From an uncultured Senegalimassilia sp. (GTDB lineage: Bacteria; Actinomycetota; Coriobacteriia; Coriobacteriales; Eggerthellaceae): a stretch of DNA of 31,137 nucleotides. The notes beneath the pieces were generated by a model. That model was not told where the DNA came from. It ran no database searches and was given only the letters and a program-made list of their open reading frames with translations. The DNA is taken from positions 1-31,137 of the forward strand of contig CAKUJT010000018.1 in the NCBI GenBank assembly GCA_934661765.1, written 5' to 3'. Shown in pieces: positions 1 to 8,626 of the stretch. The position numbers and the translations under genes are program-made. Each line of letters opens with the position of its first letter. Positions within the stretch are counted from its first letter, which is position 1.

Positions 1-37
1 CGCCGGGAACGCGTATACGTTCCCGGCGAGCAAACCG
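1..37 (-). terminator. Hairpin after the Dms-like operon
   Basis: Positions 1-11 (CGCCGGGAACG) and 18-28 form a perfect 11-bp stem around a 6-nt loop. It starts 9 nt after the stop codon of the last operon gene on the minus strand, where an intrinsic terminator is expected. Any T-tract would lie beyond the window edge, so termination itself cannot be confirmed. Confidence 0.6.
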
Positions 38-880
38 CTACAAGTTAAGCATCACGCTTGGAACGGTATGCGCGAACAGATCGATGAAACCGGTTGCGCA
101 CAGCCACATGAGAATGCGAATGGACAGGCCGCCGATCGCAGCGCATACAAGACCGCAAACGTTAACGGCAAGTAGGCGTTCCTGTTTGAGCCGCATCGCC
201 AAAACACCGCTCGCGATCGCACCGACCACACCGAACACGACGACGCCGCCCCACATAACCAAAGGCTGCGAGAAAGCCGATCCACCGAGCACGGCCGCGT
301 AGGCAACGGCGCTCACAGCGCCGATCACCGCGCAAACAAACGTGAAAACGCCCAGCTTTCCGCCAAGCTCGCCATCATCCCCGAACTTGACAGCCAAAAC
401 CCCGTACAAAAACGCGCCACAAGCGAGGGAAGACCCCAGATACGCAAACGGAAGCACATTGGTGTTCCACGTAGGCTGTCCCTCGATCACATAGCCATGG
501 CCGCAGAAGAAGCCGAGCGCTAATCCGGCAACGATGCCGACAACGCCAACCCACTTCAAGCCCGCCTCAGAGCCTTCGCGGCGGGCGAGGATAAGCCATG
601 CGGCCATTACCACGAAGTTGATGCCGATCAGCATCAACTCGATGGAAACGCCCGAGAACGACAGCAGGTTCGTCACGGCGCTGATGGCGTGAAGCGGGGA
701 AGCCAAATGCAAAACGGAAAAGCAACCGCCAAGCACGACCAAAACGATCGAACACAACGCGGCGGTTTCGCGCACCTTACGCGTTCCGCCAAGCAGCCCC
801 GCAAGGCCGACAAAGGCCGCCAGCGCGCCACCGGTGCCTGCCAACAGGGAAAACAGCACCAAAGGCCATTGAATCTCCAT
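38..880 (-). CDS. DmsC-like membrane anchor subunit of a molybdopterin oxidoreductase
   Basis: 280 residues, almost entirely hydrophobic, with about eight predicted membrane helices. The N-terminus (MEIQWPLVLFSLLAG) and overall length fit the DmsC/NrfD-type anchors that tether a periplasm-facing molybdoenzyme to the membrane and take electrons from the quinol pool. It is the last gene of the minus-strand operon and begins one base after the stop codon of the four-cluster ferredoxin gene, so translation is probably coupled. Its place behind A and B subunits supports the call as much as the sequence, because this family diverges quickly. The electron donor (menaquinol) and topology are inferred from the family. 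A terminator-like hairpin follows directly. Confidence 0.85.
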   Translation of the reverse strand: MEIQWPLVLFSLLAGTGGALAAFVGLAGLLGGTRKVRETAALCSIVLVVLGGCFSVLHLASPLHAISAVTNLLSFSGVSIELMLIGINFVVMAAWLILARREGSEAGLKWVGVVGIVAGLALGFFCGHGYVIEGQPTWNTNVLPFAYLGSSLACGAFLYGVLAVKFGDDGELGGKLGVFTFVCAVIGAVSAVAYAAVLGGSAFSQPLVMWGGVVVFGVVGAIASGVLAMRLKQERLLAVNVCGLVCAAIGGLSIRILMWLCATGFIDLFAHTVPSVMLNL

Positions 881-1468
881 TTACACCAGCTCCTTCCAGC
901 TTGCCACCTTCGGCGACAAAATGTAGCGCGTAAGCGGTTGGGCGTTCCCAGGATCGGGCAGCGCGTGGATCGCCTCAGCAGGATATTTCGCCATCTCTCG
1001 GCACACGTCGGAATCAGGGTCGTCGAAATCGCCGAAGAAGCGCGCACCGCAGTTGCAGTTGTGCACGCACGCCGGTACATCGGATCCGTCAGCGGTGATC
1101 TGGCTGCACAACGTGCATTTCTCAACGCACCCATGTTCCTTGTCGAAGCTGCGAACGCCGTAGGGGCAGGCATACATGCAATACTTGCACCCGATGCATT
1201 TCTCCTTGTTGATAAGCACGTAGCCCGTCTTCGGGTCGCGGTAGCTTGCCGCCGTCGGGCACACCTCCACGCATGCGGGGTTCTTGCACTGCTGGCACTG
1301 CGAGGGAAGCCAATACTTCTCGACGTTCGGGAACGTGCCAACGGGGCCGATCGAGATAACCTTGTTGTAAAAGTGACCAAGGTCAAGCCCGTTCTCAAGC
1401 TTGCATGCCACGATGCAGCTGTCGCAACCGCTGCATCGGTCCAGGTTGATCAGCAAACCCTTCGCCAT
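881..1468 (-). CDS. DmsB-like four-cluster [4Fe-4S] electron-transfer subunit
   Basis: 195 residues with the four cysteine groups of the DmsB/PhsB/NrfC family: CSGCDSCIVAC near residue 12, CQQCKNPACVEVCP near 58, CIGCKYCMYACP near 91, and CTLC plus CVHNCNC near 118-138. These should bind four [4Fe-4S] clusters carrying electrons from the membrane anchor to the catalytic subunit. There is no signal peptide of its own, as usual for partners carried across the membrane with a Tat-exported A subunit. The ATG lies immediately after the A-subunit stop codon, and the Shine-Dalgarno GGAGGTG sits inside the end of the upstream gene, so the two are translationally coupled. Confidence 0.92.
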   Translation of the reverse strand: MAKGLLINLDRCSGCDSCIVACKLENGLDLGHFYNKVISIGPVGTFPNVEKYWLPSQCQQCKNPACVEVCPTAASYRDPKTGYVLINKEKCIGCKYCMYACPYGVRSFDKEHGCVEKCTLCSQITADGSDVPACVHNCNCGARFFGDFDDPDSDVCREMAKYPAEAIHALPDPGNAQPLTRYILSPKVASWKELV

Positions 1469-4342
1469 TTAGAACACCTCCTTGGTAACCGGCTCGTCGC
1501 GCAACGCAGGCATGAACGGCGCGAACTGCTCGCTTTCAATCCATATACGCTCAGGCCGCGTCGACTTCTCGATCTTGACCGTGAACGCGCGGTAGCTGTT
1601 CGTCGCGAACACGGGGTTTTGGAACTCGTCGGCCGACATGACGTTGTAACCGCATTCCTCGAAACCTGGGGTAATGGAGCTTTGCGTATCGTCGAAGCAC
1701 TCGGGATTCCAGAAGCGCTCGGTGATGAGCACGCCTGGCGCGATGCCCTCCGTAAGGTACGCACGGGCATGGGAGCTGCCACGTCGCGACGTGATCTTCA
1801 CCCAATCCAAATGCTCGATGCCGTACTCCGCAGCGGTCTTGGGGTTGATGCGCAGCTCGGGAACGGGCATGAGCTCGCGGATGAACGGCGCATGGCGCAT
1901 GGTGCCGTGATGGAAATGCGGCAGGCGCCCAGTGGTGATGACCAACGGGTATTCCGTATCGGTCAAGGGGCTTTCCGTGGGCTCCTTGAACACGCAAATA
2001 GGCGAATAGTCGTCGCAGGAAGGCTGCTCGTAGGGGTACATGTACGGGAAGCCGGTACGCGCCAGGCGCAGCATAGCCTCGCTGTATACCTCAACCTTGC
2101 GCGACATGGTGGCAAAACCGCGCGGCAAGCCGTCGGACACGATGCCCTCGTATTGCTTGTACACCATGTACTGGTTCAGCGGCACTTCGGTATAGCGTTT
2201 GTCGATGTCGGATAGCATCTCATCCCATGAGCTGCGCCCCATCTGCTCGGCCCATGCGGCGCGTGCGGCTTCGGTGCTCTCGAAGAACGGCTGTTTGAAC
2301 GCATCCGGATCGAAGCAATTTTCCGCGCCAAGGTGCTCAACCACCGATTTGCCAACCTGATAAGGCGACACGAACGGGTTGACCGTCTCGCCAAGATGCG
2401 TCACGGCGCAACGCGCGTAATGGCGGTTGAAATGCGTGCCGGGCGACTCGTAGCTATCGTACTCGAGCCACTCGGTGGTGGGAAGGAACAGGTCGACGGA
2501 CTGGATGGTGAACGACGTCATGTTGGGATATTGCTGGATGACGAAATCCTGCTGGTCGAAGGCATCCTTCCACTGCAGCGACGGACCCATGACGGCGTAC
2601 TTGTTGCCCGACATCTCGTACATGACGCGCGGACGGTACGGCTCGCCGGTGGTGATGGCCTGGCGCAACTCCTTCGGAGCGCACGTCTGCCACTGATGGA
2701 TGCCCTTGTGTGCGTTCGCACCGAGCGTGTCGCAACGAGACTGGAAGAAGTAGCGGCGCATCTGCTCGCCGTCGCGGCCTTTCTCATTCCAGCCCTCCAC
2801 GACCTTGTCGAGCTTACGGTCGTTTTCCTCTTTCGTGAAACCGGTCGTCCAGCCCAGGCCGTAACGAGCAAAGCTGGTGGACGCCTCGCCCAAACGAGCT
2901 GTCGGACGGTCGGCGGTCAGCGAAGCCGGGCCATGGTTTTGGAACGCCGACAGGGGCGTTTCGATTCGACCGAGCAGCGCGTCGATGGCCAGCATGCCCA
3001 GCGGCGCCGTGGAAGAGCACTCCTGATGATCGGAGAACACGCCGCCGGACACGCCGCCGAAATCAGCGGAAATGTACAAGTCGAGCGCTTCCTTGATGCG
3101 ATCGGCGTCAAGCCAGCACGTTTTCGCAGCGGCATCAAGCGTCCAGGGATCTGCTTCTTCCCAATAAATCTGACCAGCGGTTTTCGCCTCTACCCCGTTG
3201 ACGTTCGCCGTCGTGAACGGGACAGGGTCGACCGGACTTGCCTCAGGAGCGGAAAACGGCAGCGGCTGCACGGAGTTCGTGCGCGCATCGAAGCACACAT
3301 ATGCGGGAGTGTCGTACACACCGGCAGCGTCAGCGGCAGGGTTGACGTAATCGGGCCACACTTCTTCGGCGCGGTAGGGCAGCTTCGTCTCGGGGTTGAT
3401 CAAGCACGGAATGTTGGTCCAGTACTTCACGAATTGCTCGTCATAGGCTTTCGTGTCGATGATGTAGCGAATCCAAGCAAGCAAAAGCGCTGTGTCGGAA
3501 CCCGGGCGAATGGGCAACCAAACGTCGGCCTTCACCGCGTCTGCGGTCATATACGGGTCGATTACCACGGTTTTCACGCCAAGATTGCTGCGGGCATCGG
3601 CCAGGCCGTGACCGCCATGAGCCGCCTTTGAGGCAGAGGGCTGGCTACCCCAGATCACGAACACGCGCTCGGAATCATCGCGGCGCTTGCCGTCGATCTC
3701 GGCGTTGTCGACGATACCCACGAAACGGTCGACGTTGTCCATATCCAGGCAGCAGTTAAAGCCCACCGACGTGGAGGACACGAAGTCGCGCGGCATGGCG
3801 CACTGGCATGCACCCGAAGCCAGCGAATTGCAACCGCCAACCGTGTAATCCATACCCCAGGTTTCCCATTCGATATAGGCTCCGCCACCGCCACGGGCAG
3901 ACCAATACGAATACGGGCCGAACTTCTTCACAGCCGTGGCGATCTGCTCGCCAGCCAGGTCAAGCGCCTCATCCCAGCTGATGGCTTCCCACTTGTTCTG
4001 GCCGCGTTCCCCCACGCGCTTCATGGGATGCAGCACATGGCGAGGGCTGTACAATGTCTGAATCTGGCTCAGGCACTTCAGGCACACACCGCCCTTGTTC
4101 AGCGGTCCATCGGGATCGCCCTCGATCTTCACCACTTTGCCATCCTCGGTGTACACGCGAACCGGACAGCAATTCGTGCAACCGTGACATGCGGTTTTAT
4201 GCATCACACGCTCAACAGATTGCGCGGCAAACGCCTTGTCGGCGTCCTCGAGCAGCTGCACGGATTCCGTGGCCGCCAAAGCCGCACCCACCGCGGCAGC
4301 AACCTTCGTGAAGCTGCGACGGGTCATGTTCGTTGTCGACAT
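1469..4342 (-). CDS. Tat-exported molybdopterin oxidoreductase, DmsA-like catalytic subunit
   Basis: 957 residues from the ATG at 4342, chosen because AGGAGAGG lies just upstream and the start opens a Tat signal (MTRRSFTKVAAAVGAALA); the reading frame is open further upstream but has no better site. A C-x2-C-x3-C-x27-C motif (C52, C55, C59, C87) marks the N-terminal [4Fe-4S] site of the bis-MGD DMSO reductase superfamily. The C-terminal part matches the molydopterin dinucleotide-binding domain (for example PLVITTGRLPHFHHGTMR). The substrate cannot be read from sequence: Eggerthellaceae carry many such paralogs, including catechol dehydroxylases and S- or N-oxide reductases. Dedicated B and C subunits, an upstream NapGH-like pair and a divergent LuxR regulator point to an inducible respiratory reductase. 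Confidence 0.92.
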   Translation of the reverse strand: MSTTNMTRRSFTKVAAAVGAALAATESVQLLEDADKAFAAQSVERVMHKTACHGCTNCCPVRVYTEDGKVVKIEGDPDGPLNKGGVCLKCLSQIQTLYSPRHVLHPMKRVGERGQNKWEAISWDEALDLAGEQIATAVKKFGPYSYWSARGGGGAYIEWETWGMDYTVGGCNSLASGACQCAMPRDFVSSTSVGFNCCLDMDNVDRFVGIVDNAEIDGKRRDDSERVFVIWGSQPSASKAAHGGHGLADARSNLGVKTVVIDPYMTADAVKADVWLPIRPGSDTALLLAWIRYIIDTKAYDEQFVKYWTNIPCLINPETKLPYRAEEVWPDYVNPAADAAGVYDTPAYVCFDARTNSVQPLPFSAPEASPVDPVPFTTANVNGVEAKTAGQIYWEEADPWTLDAAAKTCWLDADRIKEALDLYISADFGGVSGGVFSDHQECSSTAPLGMLAIDALLGRIETPLSAFQNHGPASLTADRPTARLGEASTSFARYGLGWTTGFTKEENDRKLDKVVEGWNEKGRDGEQMRRYFFQSRCDTLGANAHKGIHQWQTCAPKELRQAITTGEPYRPRVMYEMSGNKYAVMGPSLQWKDAFDQQDFVIQQYPNMTSFTIQSVDLFLPTTEWLEYDSYESPGTHFNRHYARCAVTHLGETVNPFVSPYQVGKSVVEHLGAENCFDPDAFKQPFFESTEAARAAWAEQMGRSSWDEMLSDIDKRYTEVPLNQYMVYKQYEGIVSDGLPRGFATMSRKVEVYSEAMLRLARTGFPYMYPYEQPSCDDYSPICVFKEPTESPLTDTEYPLVITTGRLPHFHHGTMRHAPFIRELMPVPELRINPKTAAEYGIEHLDWVKITSRRGSSHARAYLTEGIAPGVLITERFWNPECFDDTQSSITPGFEECGYNVMSADEFQNPVFATNSYRAFTVKIEKSTRPERIWIESEQFAPFMPALRDEPVTKEVF

Positions 4343-4388
4343 GTCCTCTCCTATCATCTCGTTTTTGATCGTCTCGAAATCGTTTCTC

Positions 4389-5111
4389 CTACGCCATAGC
4401 AGCGCGTAAGGTTTTGGCCAGTTCCTTCCCCTTCCCCGTTGCAATCCAACCATCTTTCCAAACCAGCCCGCCGTTGCGTTCCAACATGTCAAGGAAGAAG
4501 CTCGGCTGAAGCGGTTGAGAATTGCTAGCTACGCTCGCACGAAGCGCATCCCCGGCTCGAAGCAAGGTATCGACCTCTTTGTAGCTTCGCGGGATCGTGC
4601 AGAAATCTATGACGTCGAGGTAAGCGCCCAAGCGCTGTGGAACCTTGTCAAACAATGCACGCAAGCGCGATTCAGGTGAAAGCTCCTGAGCGACGTCTTC
4701 GCCAATTTCCGTTGTTTGAACTGCAAAAACGTCGATAATGTCATCGATTTCGTCCTCGGTCAGCCCCGCTTTGCGCTCATCGGTGAGCTCTTGTCCCTGC
4801 GCGTCAAGCTCGATCCAGCGCAGCCCGCCTTCGTTGACCATCGTCATGATGAGGTGATAGGGAGATTGCGCGGCCTGAGGGTATTCGGGATACGAAGCGA
4901 TTTGGGTTTCCGCTTCCTCAAGCGTGCGCCGCTGCTTGCAAAACGTGAGCAAGCGAATGAACATCTCGCGATGCCTTGGCACCTGTTCCACCACCGCCTT
5001 AAGACGCGCCTTGGCATCCTCGGGCGTTTGCGCAATCGCTTGCGTATCGCAATCTTTCTCGCATGGCGTTTGCTGAAGCACAGAGGAAGGCTCTTGAAAC
5101 TGCTCGACCAT
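4389..5111 (-). CDS. Unknown protein with an internal tandem duplication
   Basis: 240 residues of unrecognised family, with no signal peptide or membrane helix. The protein is made of two related halves. Residues 36-110 and 149-232 align on RL-x-A, VP, FC, E-x-(D/E)-T, a GGL-x-W motif (GGLRW, GGLVW) and a final G-x-EL. The pattern of helices followed by a short strand pair after GGLxW resembles a winged-helix fold, so tandem winged-helix domains are a reasonable guess, not a conclusion. It sits 2 nt after the NapH-like gene and 46 nt before the catalytic subunit, the slot where a TorD/DmsD chaperone often lies, but TorD proteins are all-helical and not internally duplicated. A role as assembly factor or regulator is speculative. 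Confidence 0.75.
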   Translation of the reverse strand: MVEQFQEPSSVLQQTPCEKDCDTQAIAQTPEDAKARLKAVVEQVPRHREMFIRLLTFCKQRRTLEEAETQIASYPEYPQAAQSPYHLIMTMVNEGGLRWIELDAQGQELTDERKAGLTEDEIDDIIDVFAVQTTEIGEDVAQELSPESRLRALFDKVPQRLGAYLDVIDFCTIPRSYKEVDTLLRAGDALRASVASNSQPLQPSFFLDMLERNGGLVWKDGWIATGKGKELAKTLRAAMA

Positions 5112-5113
5112 AT

Positions 5114-5974
5114 CTATTCCTTTCTGTTCACAAAGCTCAATGCCTTAGCAGGGCAAGTGTTCACGCAGGCCCCGCACCGAGTGCATTCGGCAAGCGAACG
5201 ATCGCCAAGATCGGCACACGGGTCGATATGCTCGGGACACGCCTGAGCACATGCGGCGCATGAACTACCCGCATGACGTGCGCACATGCTTGCGTTCACG
5301 TGCGGTTTGAACGTGCGATTACCGCGGGAAAGCAGCGATAGCAACGCACCGACCGGACAAAAACGGTGGCACCATTTGCGAAATACGGTAAGTTCGAGCA
5401 CCAGCAACGCGGGAAACACCAGCACCTCTATAGCAGGCTCGTTGAAACCGATCAGGCGATACAGGGCAATCGCGCTCGCGAACGTCAAACCAATGGGGCA
5501 TACCAAGCAAAACACCGGGAAGCCACACACAGCCGCCGATGCAAGGGACCCGGCCAGCACGACATGGCGTCCGTCGACCCGAGATCGGAAGGGCTTATGC
5601 TTTTCCGCTTGCGCCGCGTTGGTATCGCTCCAGCGTTCAAGAACTCGGTGAGCCGCCTGCGTACGCTCGCATTCGTCCTTCTCGCGCGCCTTCCTGCCCC
5701 GCAGCAAATCGGACAGAGGCGCAACGGGGCACACCCAACTGCAAAACGCCTTCCCAAACACAAGCGCAACGATCACGACAACCGCAAGGCAGATGAGCAC
5801 GCGCGGGACGAAAGCCCAGCTACCGAATATGGTTTCCAGCGCACCGAGCGGGCAGATATACGCGATAGCGTCGTAACCAACGCTGCACAGTGTGCCCGTC
5901 TGCCATCCTGCAAACAGCGCGATAAGCAAAACCGCCACGATCAGAAATCGAACTGCTTTCCGAATGCGAATCAT
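5114..5974 (-). CDS. NapH-like membrane polyferredoxin
   Basis: 286 residues, close to the usual NapH length. It has an N-terminal membrane helix, several further hydrophobic segments, the CxxxCP motifs of the NapH/NosR family (CSWVCPVAP near residue 83 and CHRFCPVGAL in the second half), and a C-terminal ferredoxin-like part with CAACAQACP and CTRCGACVNTCP. In nitrate reductase systems NapH partners with NapG to pass quinol electrons to periplasmic redox partners. Here the ATG overlaps the stop codon of the NapG-like gene by 4 bp (ATGA), so the two are coupled. No NapA homologue is present; the molybdoenzyme downstream is the likely client, which is inference from operon structure. Confidence 0.85.
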   Translation of the reverse strand: MIRIRKAVRFLIVAVLLIALFAGWQTGTLCSVGYDAIAYICPLGALETIFGSWAFVPRVLICLAVVVIVALVFGKAFCSWVCPVAPLSDLLRGRKAREKDECERTQAAHRVLERWSDTNAAQAEKHKPFRSRVDGRHVVLAGSLASAAVCGFPVFCLVCPIGLTFASAIALYRLIGFNEPAIEVLVFPALLVLELTVFRKWCHRFCPVGALLSLLSRGNRTFKPHVNASMCARHAGSSCAACAQACPEHIDPCADLGDRSLAECTRCGACVNTCPAKALSFVNRKE

Positions 5975-6597
5975 GCGCGACCTCCTTTCCAGGGCTCAAC
6001 GTTGATCCCCCGCCGCCCGGTAGCGTCGTAGCTTCCATACGAACTCGCCGGACATGCGTTTTCGCAGGCACCGCATCCATTGCATGCCGACTCGTCAAGG
6101 TGAAGGCGCCCATTGCCGTCAAGGGAAAGCGCACCGTAGGTGCAAGAATCTATGCAAGGGGCGTTGCAATGCGCAGAGACACCGAACAATTGGCAAACGT
6201 CTTCGTCGATTGCCGCCATGCCTATCTTGTCGACGTGCTCGTCAAACGGCTTGATAGCCGCAACGGGACATGCCGCCAAGCATTTAAAATCGCCGCCGCA
6301 CATGTCGCAAAACCCGCTTCGGAAATCCATCACGGGAACGCGAGCATTGATGATGCCGTCGGAAAGATGCCCGACGCCAATGGCGTTGGTCGGGCATGCG
6401 CTTCTGCATCGATCGCAGCGGATGCAAAGCGAGAGCAGGCTCTGCTCGTCCTGCGCTCCTGGAGGACGAAGAAGGTCCCCCTCTCCGGCAAAGGCTTTTA
6501 CCGTTCCCCCGAGCGCAACCAGCGCGCCCGCCGCGATGCCGCCTTCTATAAGGTTGCGGCGCGTTACCGTGCGCTGCAGCAATGCCGTTTTACCCAT
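5971..6597 (-). CDS. NapG/MauM-like Tat-exported ferredoxin
   Basis: 208 residues from the ATG at 6597, preceded by AAGGTGG; an upstream in-frame start at 6639 lacks a good ribosome site and would spoil the Tat signal. The N-terminus (TVTRRNLIEGGIAAGALVALGG) is a twin-arginine signal. Four cysteine groups follow, at about residues 58-69, 97-110, 135-152 and 172-182 (CIRCDRCRSACP, CNGCGACENACP and two looser ones), matching the four [4Fe-4S] clusters of NapG. It is the first gene of the minus-strand operon and overlaps the NapH-like gene by 4 bp. It probably sits outside the membrane and relays electrons together with NapH. Confidence 0.88.
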   Translation of the reverse strand: MGKTALLQRTVTRRNLIEGGIAAGALVALGGTVKAFAGEGDLLRPPGAQDEQSLLSLCIRCDRCRSACPTNAIGVGHLSDGIINARVPVMDFRSGFCDMCGGDFKCLAACPVAAIKPFDEHVDKIGMAAIDEDVCQLFGVSAHCNAPCIDSCTYGALSLDGNGRLHLDESACNGCGACENACPASSYGSYDATGRRGINVEPWKGGRA

Positions 6598-6653
6598 CGA
6601 CGGCCACCTTAAAACGTGCAAATCTGCAGTCCATATCATCCCCCCTTACCGAT

Positions 6654-6671
6654 GCGCCAAACGTTTGACGC
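6654..6671. promoter_or_regulatory. Imperfect 18-bp palindrome, possible operator
   Basis: GCGCCAAACGTTTGACGC is palindromic except for one base pair, with a perfect core CAAACGTTTG. It lies 57 bp upstream of the NapG-like start, in the leader of the respiratory operon. A related but split arrangement (CCAAACG at 6797-6803 and CGTTTAGG at 6816-6823) lies further upstream in the same intergenic region. LuxR-family dimers bind such palindromes, so this is a candidate site for the divergent regulator; no binding evidence exists. Confidence 0.4.
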
Positions 6672-6915
6672 CCTTGTGCGCCGGCTTTGCGGGAAGGCTG
6701 TTTTTCGATATACAACCCGCTGTGCCGCGCTTCGATATTTGGGAAACTACCGGAATACATGGCAGCTGACCACTTCACAATAGGGCTTAAATTCGGCCAA
6801 ACGCCTAGACAATAACGTTTAGGTTGCAGAGTTTAGCCAGGTAAAACGACTAAAACAGACAGCGGGGCAAAACTGCAAGCAAGCATGCGAACCCAGGCAA
6901 GCCGCCATGCGCACC

Positions 6916-6950
6916 CCTTTTGCCGTATAGCACTCCTTTTGCCGTATAAT
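6916..6950 (+). promoter_or_regulatory. Tandem 14-bp repeat overlapping the luxR-type promoter
   Basis: CCTTTTGCCGTATA occurs at 6916-6929 and again at 6935-6948, a 19-bp period. The second copy runs into a perfect -10 hexamer TATAAT (6945-6950), and TTGCCG of the first copy (6920-6925) could be a weak -35 with a long 19-bp spacer. This is about 70 bp upstream of the regulator's start codon. Tandem sites covering a promoter suggest autoregulation or activator binding. The rest of the 423-bp intergenic region (6598-7020) shows no gene; I could not fix the -10 box of the respiratory operon. Confidence 0.55.
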
Positions 6951-7020
6951 CTCAAACAGACGTTCCGCGGAGAGGCGGTTCGGATGAGCACGTAAACAGC
7001 AGGGGGAAACAGGTTTAACA

Positions 7021-8478
7021 TTGAACAGCGAAGGATTGTTCCCAGCACGGTTTCTAGGGTTCGGTTTATTCTGGGCGTGGCTGTTCTTAGCCGTCTTGTC
7101 GCCATCGCCCCTTTTCGGCAGGCCGCTTGGCTTTGGCGACGTCCCGTTCGAAATGTGCGAGCTGCTGGTTCGCGTCATCGTCCTCATCGGTGCCATCGCG
7201 TTTGCAAGAAGATTTTCCACTGAACGCGGGAAGCGCGTTCAGTTGCTTGCGGCGCTTGTCTGCGGCACGACGGCAACCGTCCTGCTCCTCGCAAGCGAAC
7301 AAACAGGGATTGTTTTTGCAGCATCGGTATTAGCAGCAGTTGCGGAGTGTTCGCTGTTCTTGCTGTGGATGACGTTTTTCGGCTACATGAAGCTTGGGGA
7401 AACGCTCGCCTTGCTTGTTGCGTCGTACGCAACGGGCGCCGTAATTTGCCTGGCCACGCTCTTTGCCGGACAGACGGCGATGAGCGCTACTTCCGCAGTG
7501 CTGCCCGCTGCCTCATGCGCGGCGTTCGTGCTTTCCACTCGATACCATGCCGCCAGCGAGGCATCCGTCGAACAGCAAAAAGAGCCCGAGAACCTCAGGG
7601 CGTATGCGCAAAATTCATCGGCGCACCTAAGCTTCACCAGGCCGCTCGCGAAAATGACTATCGGCCTTGCGTTGTATTCCTTCGCATTTTCGTTGTATCT
7701 GGGCATTGCGGCGCTTGGGGGGAACTCCTTCTCGAAGGCCTACATCGTCGAACCGACAAGCGCCGTTGCGCTCGCGGCGATCGCTTTGCTCGCCTTTCGA
7801 TTCGCGCAAACGACAACGCCTTATGCGCTGTATCGCATCGTGGCTCCACTGTTCGGCGTCGGATTCGCTTTGCTTGCGCTTCACGTCCAGCCTTTGATTG
7901 CGGGACTGTTCGTAACGCTGGGATACCTCACGTTCGAAGTGCTTTCCTATAACGACTTTTGCAACATCGTGAAGGCCAGCGACGCTTCGTTGTTCAAGAC
8001 GATCGCCTTCGCAAGGCTCGTCAACTCTCTAGGCATGCTTGTCGGGTGGGCTGCGGGATTCGCGTTGTCCCCGCATCTGCAAGCAGCCGATCCCAGCGAG
8101 CTGTTGGCAGTGTTCGCTTTGCTCGTCGTCTTGCTGACGGCAACGCTGGCCTTTACGGACAAGGACCGCGTAATGATGCTGAGCATTGCCGATGATCGTG
8201 CAGTACAAGAAAGCGAGGAGTCCCTCCCTGACCGCGAAACCGCTATGGCAACTTTTGCGCAACGCGTCAGCCTGTCGCCGCGCGAAACCGAAGTTTTAGG
8301 GTATTTACTGGCAGGGCGAACGACATCGTTTGCAGCCGAAAAGCTATTCGTAGCAGAATCGACAGTTCGCGCGCACGTGCACAACATATACCGAAAGGCA
8401 GACGTTCACTCGCGCATGGAGCTGCTTGACGAATTCGAACGCTACCGTCACGAGATCACCTCAGAACAGCAAGAGTAG
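7021..8478 (+). CDS. LuxR-family regulator with a 12-helix membrane sensor domain
   Basis: 485 residues from a TTG start; AGGGGGAA lies 14 nt upstream, a long gap, so the start is not certain. Residues 1 to about 385 are a run of some twelve hydrophobic helices resembling an MFS-like fold. Residues 416-473 are a GerE/LuxR helix-turn-helix (LSPRETEVLGYLLAG, then STVRAHVHNIYRKADVHSR). This architecture is greatly expanded in Eggerthellaceae, where such genes often lie beside molybdoenzyme operons and sense their substrates. It is divergent from the six-gene respiratory operon, so it is the obvious candidate regulator. Ligand and binding site are unknown. No convincing terminator follows. Confidence 0.9.
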   Translation: MNSEGLFPARFLGFGLFWAWLFLAVLSPSPLFGRPLGFGDVPFEMCELLVRVIVLIGAIAFARRFSTERGKRVQLLAALVCGTTATVLLLASEQTGIVFAASVLAAVAECSLFLLWMTFFGYMKLGETLALLVASYATGAVICLATLFAGQTAMSATSAVLPAASCAAFVLSTRYHAASEASVEQQKEPENLRAYAQNSSAHLSFTRPLAKMTIGLALYSFAFSLYLGIAALGGNSFSKAYIVEPTSAVALAAIALLAFRFAQTTTPYALYRIVAPLFGVGFALLALHVQPLIAGLFVTLGYLTFEVLSYNDFCNIVKASDASLFKTIAFARLVNSLGMLVGWAAGFALSPHLQAADPSELLAVFALLVVLLTATLAFTDKDRVMMLSIADDRAVQESEESLPDRETAMATFAQRVSLSPRETEVLGYLLAGRTTSFAAEKLFVAESTVRAHVHNIYRKADVHSRMELLDEFERYRHEITSEQQE

Positions 8479-8626
8479 GGAAACCGCGAAGCCGGTGCAC
8501 CCAAGCATGCCGGCAACACTTTTGTATAGGCGTACGCCTGCACGAACATTAGCTACACCAGGTATGCAGTGAGGTTGAAACCGGAGAGCTCCTACTGCAA
8601 CCGGCGCAAGACCGAATGGGGTATCC

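Noticed and set aside
689..2215. A 508-codon plus-strand open frame opposite the Dms-like genes
   Set aside because: It lies antisense to well-supported dmsB- and dmsA-like genes, its product is rich in R, H, A and V as expected from the complement of GC-rich coding DNA, and it has no recognisable domain.
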